Source of the DNA: Phoma sp. XZ068
Lineage: Eukaryota; Ascomycota; Dothideomycetes; Pleosporales; Didymellaceae
DNA length: 64,000 bases
Direction: 5' to 3'
Assembly: GCA_004835665.1 (NCBI GenBank)
Contig: RBKR01000002.1
Span: 558,001-622,000, forward strand
This document shows positions 58,234 through 64,000 of the stretch, one piece after another; position 1 is the first letter of the stretch, and the number at the start of each line of letters is the position of its first letter. A program made the translations under genes and the position numbers. The notes below the pieces were generated by a model. That model saw only the letters and a program-made list of their open reading frames with translations. It was not told where the DNA came from and made no database searches.

Positions 58234-59048
58234 GTCGAGATGCGTGAGGCTGACAAATGCGGGGTGAAACAGACGACAGCCACCTCACGCTCCATGCCCT
58301 GCAGAGCACTGCACCAGATTCGTGGAGATGGGGCGTGTGGAAAGTGTCAAGCAGTTGTGCGAGGTTCGTGCTATCAGAGTCTATAGTGGTTTTCGCCCCG
58401 CGTGGCGCCTCTTCAAACCTAGGGCGGCACGAACGAGTCTGGATTGCCACCAAGCTTGCACATGAATCTATGATTTGCATGCTTACGCTTTCGAAGTTAG
58501 CGTGGCACCACTAAGTCTAGATGGCAATTTGAATTAGCTTGTCCGGTGTTTTTAGATCTCGTGTGTGTTGATCATGCATCCGTCAATGAAGGACGGGTAC
58601 TGCGGCGGCGAAGTGCGCTATGGAACGATCTAGATAGCAGTAGTGGGTTTGCATCCAGCCAATCATATGCGCAACGACTTCTCGGACCTTGCCTAACCCG
58701 CATCTGCCGTTGTGCATGCGTAGCCATTAGTTTGTCCAAAGGCCTGTTCCCTGGCTTTCGTGTGCCAAACAAGAAGTCAAGGCTACGTCTTAGGTCTATG
58801 GAACAGAAGTAACATATGCCAGGGCTACGACTCGAACAAATCAGATTTGACGCTATGCGCACATGCCTGGCATACTTTGTAATATTGTTTGCTCTATGTG
58901 GCACGGAACGTGAGTCCTGGAGCTTATTTGGTGTTGGTGGTCGATTGCGGTGGTACGTGTAATGATGTCGTGATATTCGGCGTTACAGCATAAGTCTATA
59001 GAATCCTCGAAGAAGCAGAACAAGAAGTGGTACTTTTATACACCATGA
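58234..59048. other. Intergenic: promoter of hybrid kinase 2 and 3' flank of quinate dehydrogenase
   Basis: The 815-bp spacer has short open frames only. A GTTCGAGTC stretch (minus strand, near 58832) resembles a tRNA T-loop, but the flanking stems do not pair. Confidence 0.5.
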
Positions 59049-60108
59049 CTAGTGTCGCGTCTCAGCCAGCTTTGCCGCAATAACCGCCTGGACTTTCGCC
59101 TTGGGCAGCTCAGATACCGACTTCCCTGTCCAGTACCTGTCCTGCTCGAGACCCTGGTAGATCATGGCCTCTGTGCCTAAGATCAGCTGCCATCCAGCCT
59201 TCTCGCTGAGTCCTGCAATCTCTGTCCATGGTGAAGGGTGGTAGCACATCTCGAGGATAGCACCTTTGTGTGGCTTGTTCAAAAATGTCTCCAGCACTGC
59301 CCTTGCCTCCTTCTCCTCTGGAGTCTTGGGTGGAAAGTCAGGTACACATGCCACAATTGCACCCACGCCCTCGAGTTGTTCAGCTTGCGCAGCAGTCGCA
59401 ACGTCGATGAGAGAGTCACCGAACCCCCTCGCTATGCACTCGTCGATAACGGCTTTAACTTCATCGCGGTCTCGGTTGACAAGGTAGATCTTGCTGGCCT
59501 TCATCCACTTCCTCAGCGCGTAGACTGCGCTTCGGGCCGCGCCTCCCCCTCCTACCACCATAGCGGGCCGATTCTCGTAACTTGCCGCCGGATCCTTGAC
59601 GTTGTAGACAAAAGAGTCCCGTACGCCAATGACGTCAGTGTTGGTACCGCAGTATATCCGCTTTCCTGTTGTGGCATCCTCCTTGAGGAACAGTGTGTTA
59701 ACAGCGCCGACCTCCCTGCCCTCTTCTGTGATTTCGTCAAGGTGTGAGAGGATTGCCATCTTGTGTGGCATGGTTACGGATGCGCCTTCAAGTTTGTTAG
59801 ATTTGGGAGTCGAAGTAGGTAGACTAAAGTTGACGCTTACCATAGAACTTGGGATCTTGTCTGGCCTTCAGGAAAAGGTCCATGTCTTTCGACTCGAGGT
59901 AGAATTGATTCCAGTTTAAGCCAAGGTCCTCATACACTGTGTTATGGAATAACGGCGACATCGAGTGTGCGATCGGGTAGCCGAACAGATAGCCATGACG
60001 CTCAACACTCGAAGTGTCTGGCACTGCAGTCTGTTGTGTACTTGTTGTTGTGGAGGACATTGTGACGGCTTCAATGCTTGTAACGCCGGGTGTGGCTTCA
60101 GAGGGCAA
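59049..60108 (-). CDS. qutB: Quinate/shikimate dehydrogenase, catabolic type
   Basis: Two exons on the minus strand (60108-59841 and 59785-59049) encode 334 residues; a second in-frame Met at 60060 is an alternative start. The shikimate dehydrogenase fold is evident: GYPIAHSMSPLFHN binds the polyol, and GASVTMPHK across the intron contains the catalytic Lys. Then GAVNTLF and TNTDVIGV follow. The nucleotide-binding loop VGGGGAARSA is followed by VNRDRDE, whose acidic residue suits NAD+ over NADP+. The C-terminal GTEAMIYQGLEQ is typical. Monofunctional fungal enzymes of this kind oxidise quinate to 3-dehydroquinate, the first step of quinate catabolism (A. nidulans QutB, N. crassa qa-3). The divergent quinate permease supports the catabolic role over a biosynthetic one, which in fungi is handled by the pentafunctional Arom protein. 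Confidence 0.9.
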
Positions 60109-60919
60109 GATTGCTCACGGTGAGAGAGTGACAGAGAGACGGAGCAAGCTTTGACTGGAAATTGAGTATGTTAAGGCTTTGGCCTGCGTGCTAACGGATT
60201 CCTTTTCCAACGGATATACACGCGTTGTGGAGTGTAGTGGAGAGATTTGGTGGAGGAATGGGACTGTGGGTAAAGGATCTTCCCGTATATATACCAAGAC
60301 ACACAACGCAGCTGTCGCGCACTGGATGCTTCATATCGTTTTGTAATGTCCACCCGCCAAGTGGGTAGAGACATCTTCCGAGATCGGGAGGATTTATCCA
60401 CACCAGAGCTATTGACTCGTCTTGTTCGCCGAAGCTGTACCGTAGCCAATGGCCAAGCTCCGTTCGTAATCCGTCTCCACATTATGGAAGTGGCTGCGAG
60501 CATCTGCTTGTCTCCGAACTATCGAACCTTTATCCAGGATGACCGCCATCTTAGTCCTAGAATGCCATTGGCGAACCCCATCTACTGCGGGGTGCAGGTC
60601 CTACTCCATCATCGTGGCGCCTCCACAGGTCGTGCGCGGATAAGACCTGGAGACATGGAGAGTCTGGGCATTGTCTGGGGTCTCGCCTGCACACCACGCG
60701 CATGGTCGTAAGAGACTAGCTCCCCCACGAGAGGCGAGATTCCGGGGTAACAATTAGCCCTGCTCAAGTATTAGAGTCCGGGCTCGGAGATCAGAAATCT
60801 TCAGAGCACAGCTTTCCATAAAGCCTCTACCTCCTGCCTTCTTTGTAGGATCGTCAGACCTTCAGGATCCTGCCTCATCCATCCCATCACCGACCAGACA
60901 GGAAACTGCATCTCTCATC
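60109..60919. promoter_or_regulatory. Bidirectional promoter of the quinate gene pair
   Basis: This 811-bp divergent promoter separates quinate dehydrogenase and permease. It contains several half-sites resembling the QutA operator (separate entry). An open plus-strand frame at 60346-60711 has no conserved feature. Confidence 0.6.
60390..60644. promoter_or_regulatory. Candidate QutA-type half-sites
   Basis: The known QutA/QA-1F operator is a 16-bp palindrome with GGRTAA and TTATCC arms. Here single arms occur: GGATTTATCC at 60390-60399, TTTATCC at 60529-60535 and GGATAAG at 60638-60644. No full palindrome was found by eye, so the assignment is weak. Confidence 0.25.
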
Positions 60920-62586
60920 ATGGGCCTCCTCACTCTTGTCGAAGACAGGCCTACGCCTAAGGAGGTGTACAACTGGCGCGTATACGCTGCTGCATCAGTT
61001 GCATCCTTCGCATCTTGCATGGTAAGTCTTACAACCACTGACAATGGCGCATCCGAAAATTTTGTCTGACATGGGAACTTCAGATTGGTTACGACTCTGC
61101 TTTCATCGGAACCACTCTTGCGCTCCCATCCTTTGTTTCGGAGTTTAAACTTTCAGCACCCAAGCAAATCTCTGCTGAGAAGCTTGCCCTCGAGAAGGCG
61201 AATATCGTCTCCGTTTACCAGGCTGGTGCTTTCTTCGGTGCTTTCGGTGCCTACATTACTTCCTACTACCTTGGACGCAGGATAACTCTTCTCATCTGGA
61301 CAATGGTATTTATTCTCGGTGCCGGACTCATGTTGGGAGCGAACGGTGAGCGTGGCCTTGGCCTCATAATTGGTGGCCGTGTTTTGGCCGGTCTGGGTGT
61401 TGGTGCTGCTAGTAACATGGTTCCGATCTACATCTCGGAAATGTCGCCACCTGCTGTCCGTGGACGTCTTGTCGGAATCTACGAGCTGGGGTGGCAGATC
61501 GGTGGTCTCGTCGGTTTCTGGATCAATTACGGTCTTGTCGAGACTATGGGTCCCTCCAAGCGCCAGTGGCAGATCCCGTTCGCTGTTCAGCTTATTCCCG
61601 CTGGTCTGCTTCTCATCGGTGCTCTCTGGTTGAGGGAATCTCCCCGCTGGCAGTTCGCTCGTGGTGACCGCGACCAGGCTGTTAAGGATCTGTGCTGGAT
61701 TCGCAACCTTGAGCCTACCCACCCTTACATGGTTGAAGAAATTGCTGCTATCGACGCTGAGATTGAGCACGACCGCCTCATTGTTGGCCCCGGTTTCTGG
61801 GCTCCCTTCAAGGCTGTGAAGCAGCGCAAGGTTCAGTACCGTCTCTTCCTCGGTGGTATGCTCTTCCTCTGGCAGAACGGCTCTGGTATCAACGCCATCA
61901 ACTACTACTCGCCCACCGTTTTCAAGTCTATCGGTATTACTGGTACCAACACTGGATTCTTCACCACTGGACTGTTTGGCGTTGTTAAGACCGTCGTCAC
62001 TGTTATCTGGCTCATGTACCTGATTGATCGCCTCGGTCGCACCAAGCTTCTCATGATTGGCGCTGCTGGTGGCTCGGTCTGCATGTGGATCATCGGTGCC
62101 TACATCAAGCTTCACGGAACGAAGAGCACCAGCGAGAAGCTTCCCCCCGGTGGTATCGCAGCCATCTTCTTCTTCTACCTCTGGACTGTGTTCTACACCC
62201 CATCCTGGAACGGAACCCCCTGGGTTATCAACTCCGAGATGTTCTCCCAGCAGACCCGTTCGCTCGGCCAGGCTTCAGCCGCAGCAAATAACTGGTTTTG
62301 GAATTTCATCGTCTCTCGCTTCACCCCTCAGATGTTCTTGACCATGAGCTACGGAGTGTACTTTTTCTTCGCCAGCTTGATGATTCTGTCCGTTCCCTTC
62401 GTCTATTTCCTCATCCCCGAGACCAAGGGTATTCCTCTCGAGCGCATGGACGAGCTCTTCGAGATCAAGCCCACTCACAAGGCCCACGGTGTCATGCTTG
62501 AGCGTCTCAGGGAGATGGAGGCAGTTCGCGAGGGTGGCTACTTCGAGGAGAAGGCTAAGGATGCCGAGCGCCGCGAGAGCGTCTAA
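60920..62586 (+). CDS. qutD: Quinate permease (MFS sugar-porter family)
   Basis: Exons 60920-61021 and 61084-62586 encode 534 residues, the length of QutD/Qa-y permeases. The first membrane segment ends in MIGYDSAFIG. Sugar-porter signatures follow: GRRITLL after segment two, YISEMSPPAVRGRLVGIYELGWQIG around segment four to five, and RESPRWQFARG. The second half has GSGINAINYYSPT, DRLGRTK, NSEMFSQQTRSLGQA, and PETKGIPLERMDELFE at the C-terminal side. All twelve membrane segments are accounted for. It is divergent from quinate dehydrogenase, the arrangement expected for co-induction. It should import quinate with protons at the plasma membrane. The remaining qut genes (activator, repressor, dehydroquinase, dehydratase) are not in the window. 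Codon use is C-biased, suggesting strong expression. Confidence 0.92.
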
Positions 62587-63592
62587 ATGGTTACGAACGG
62601 ATTAGTCTGTATATAAGAGGATTTGCATTGTATCATGATATCATAGTATTAGCGACAGCACTGGCTGGATCAATTTCAACCTTCATCACTCATTCCTCAA
62701 CTTGTTTCAATTCTACGTGGACTATGAGCTTCACTTTAATAAAATACGATTCACAATTAGACCTTAACTATCAAACCCATGCAAACCACGGGTATTCTGA
62801 CATTCAACCAAAGTGCGTTCACATCCCTCTAGTATTTCCCTCACTCTTAGCGCCGTCCTTAGTGGTCATTGAACTCTACGTCATTCTCTAACCTATACAA
62901 CACTCTCCTCCATCATCTGCACCGCTTTTGTCTTTCTTGCTGGCCTGGAAACTCGACGAAGCTGCACTTGTGGTTTAAGACGCAGTTTTTCGAGCAGCTC
63001 GCTTCTTGGGCGGCTGGCGGCCTCCTGTCACCCCCTGGAATCTTCATCAGGTTCAGACTCATCGGCTGGAGTCTCGAAGAGAGCGCCCTCCCCGTCGTCA
63101 TCTTCTGGCTTGCTTTCTGGAAATTCGCCGCTCTTGCGCAACGACAAAGGCACTGACCTTCTCGCCATGGCTGTCGGTCGACGGTGAAAGGTGGAGGAGA
63201 TAGACGGTAGAAGAGGTATACAAGTAGTGGTAACGGACAGATATCTGAAAGCCAGCCGAGTAGTGGAAAGACGGGGAGTGGGAGCAGGTTGCGTGCCGCA
63301 AAATCTCATAAGGCAGTGCTGCGCTACTTCACTCGCGTTTGCGATCGAACGGCCATAGCTTGCACGCTTCACACCCCAATCGCATGTGACTGCCTGACCA
63401 GTCATCAGCTGGCAAAACCTGTTTGTTTTTCTTTCACTTGTGTTTGTTGCCTGGCCCGGCATAGCTTGCGTAGGTTCCAGCTTGCGCAGGTTCTTGCCTA
63501 TTTGCCATGCCACCACGTTACCACAACCTCCACCATCCTCTTCCGTCTACCAAATAGCAACTCGCAACTCGGACGCATATTGAGCAGAGCTC
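62587..63592. other. Intergenic region containing one doubtful short ORF
   Basis: The 1-kb spacer lies after the permease. It contains the short minus-strand ORF at 63028-63168 described separately and the promoter of the gene at 63593. Nothing else was recognised. Confidence 0.5.
63028..63168 (-). pseudogene. Short acidic/basic nuclear-type ORF, possibly frameshifted
   Basis: From the ATG at 63168 the frame gives 46 residues: a basic start (MARRSVPLSLRK), then an acidic stretch (PEDDDGEGALFETPADESEPDED), ending just after DSRG at a stop. The stop follows a run of five G (minus strand). One base more in that run would extend the frame by about 18 residues through PPKKRAARKTAS, a typical basic nuclear tail. 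The piece may be a truncated copy of a nucleolar-type protein, a real gene with a homopolymer error, or chance. An acidic block followed by a Lys/Arg-rich end favours the first two. Confidence 0.35.
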
Positions 63593-64000
63593 ATGATGGC
63601 TAGCATAGATCTCATCGACGAGAAGTTCTCCGACGGCTTCAATGTTGCTAACGACCTGTTCCATGCCAACCGTCTAGAGGAATGCGAAGCTGCCCTTTTT
63701 GCATTGCTTGCTGAGGAAGCAACCCCAACGTACCACCGAATGAAGACACCTATCCTTCTAGGTACAATCGTTGGTGATTGGTATGAAGCGCACCGATACC
63801 ATGTTGCTGCAGAGGCTATGTGGCGCGTTGTGCGACGCTATCATCCAGAGGGGGCTAATGAGCAGATTGAGAAGCACATTGCAGAGCTACGTGAGACGCT
63901 TGATGAATTAGATGCTGCGCTTAAGGATGATGAGCTATCCGAGTACAACTTCATCGATACGGAGGAAGATGTCGTTGAGGAGCACGATGCCGATGTTGAA
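63593..64000 (+). CDS. Conserved hypothetical protein, N-terminal part (runs off the window)
   Basis: The frame starts with two adjacent Met codons (63593 and 63596) and stays open for 136 codons to the last base. The visible part is hydrophilic and helical, with FHANRLEECEAALFALLAEE, then a TILLG-like PILLGTIVGDWYEAHRYHVAAEAMW, then an acidic region full of Glu and Asp. Alternating short helices with conserved Trp and Tyr suggest a TPR-like helical repeat protein, which is an inference from pattern only. Composition and length of the open frame argue that it is a genuine gene. Confidence 0.7.
   Translation, partial: MMASIDLIDEKFSDGFNVANDLFHANRLEECEAALFALLAEEATPTYHRMKTPILLGTIVGDWYEAHRYHVAAEAMWRVVRRYHPEGANEQIEKHIAELRETLDELDAALKDDELSEYNFIDTEEDVVEEHDADVE

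Noticed and set aside
58820..58850. tRNA-like GTTCGAGTC T-loop on the minus strand
   Set aside because: The five bases on each side of the loop do not pair, and no anticodon or acceptor stem could be laid out.
61153..62115. 320-codon minus-strand open frame
   Set aside because: It is the antisense shadow of the quinate permease, whose plus-strand protein matches the sugar-porter family throughout.

Overview
The window is nuclear DNA of a filamentous ascomycete (Pezizomycotina; gene content and style suggest Dothideomycetes/Pleosporales, which is an inference). Most genes carry short introns of about 44-160 bp with GT..AG ends and CTRAY-type branch points. Iterative fungal polyketide synthases, Zn2Cys6 and hybrid histidine kinase families and quinate-utilisation genes are present. 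No tRNA, rRNA, CRISPR array or intact transposon was recognised.

Region 1 (1-22238) is a polyketide gene cluster entered in its middle. It holds, in order: the C-terminal 1525 residues of a highly reducing PKS; a type-B carboxylesterase-like protein whose nucleophilic serine is an alanine; a questin-oxidase-like (AflY/GedK-type Baeyer-Villiger) protein; an MFS drug:H+ antiporter; a non-reducing PKS (SAT-KS-AT-PT-ACP-TE); an FAD aromatic-ring monooxygenase; and an O-methyltransferase. A reducing PKS beside an SAT- and TE-bearing non-reducing PKS is the arrangement used for resorcylic and dihydroxyphenylacetic acid lactones. A plausible reading is: reduced chain passed to the SAT, extended and cyclised by the PT domain, macrolactonised or hydrolysed by the TE, then hydroxylated, methylated, possibly ring-oxidised, and exported. 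No pathway regulator lies in the visible part.

Region 2 (22239-32198) is gene-poor. A long AT-rich spacer is followed by a single-pass membrane protein, a long GC-rich spacer and a large Ser/Pro/Ala-rich secreted wall-type protein with a 151-bp internal duplication.

Region 3 (32199-38350) looks like a small catabolic or regulatory island: a Zn2Cys6 activator, an allantoate-permease-family MFS transporter with a GC-AG intron, and an isocitrate-lyase/PEP-mutase family enzyme transcribed divergently from the transporter across a promoter with two inverted repeats.

Region 4 (38351-58233) holds two hybrid histidine kinases about 9.5 kb apart in opposite orientation. Between them are a conserved protein with an LRAT/NlpC-like His...Asn-Cys pattern, a SWIM+RING zinc-finger protein, an Aa_trans amino-acid transporter, a PrxQ/Dot5-type nuclear peroxiredoxin and an NmrA-like NAD(P)-binding protein.

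Region 5 (59049-64000) contains a divergent quinate dehydrogenase / quinate permease pair (part of the qut pathway), a short possibly frameshifted nuclear-type ORF, and the start of an unidentified conserved gene that runs off the window. Exon boundaries were read by eye from splice signals and frame continuity. Every multi-exon model sums to a multiple of three.
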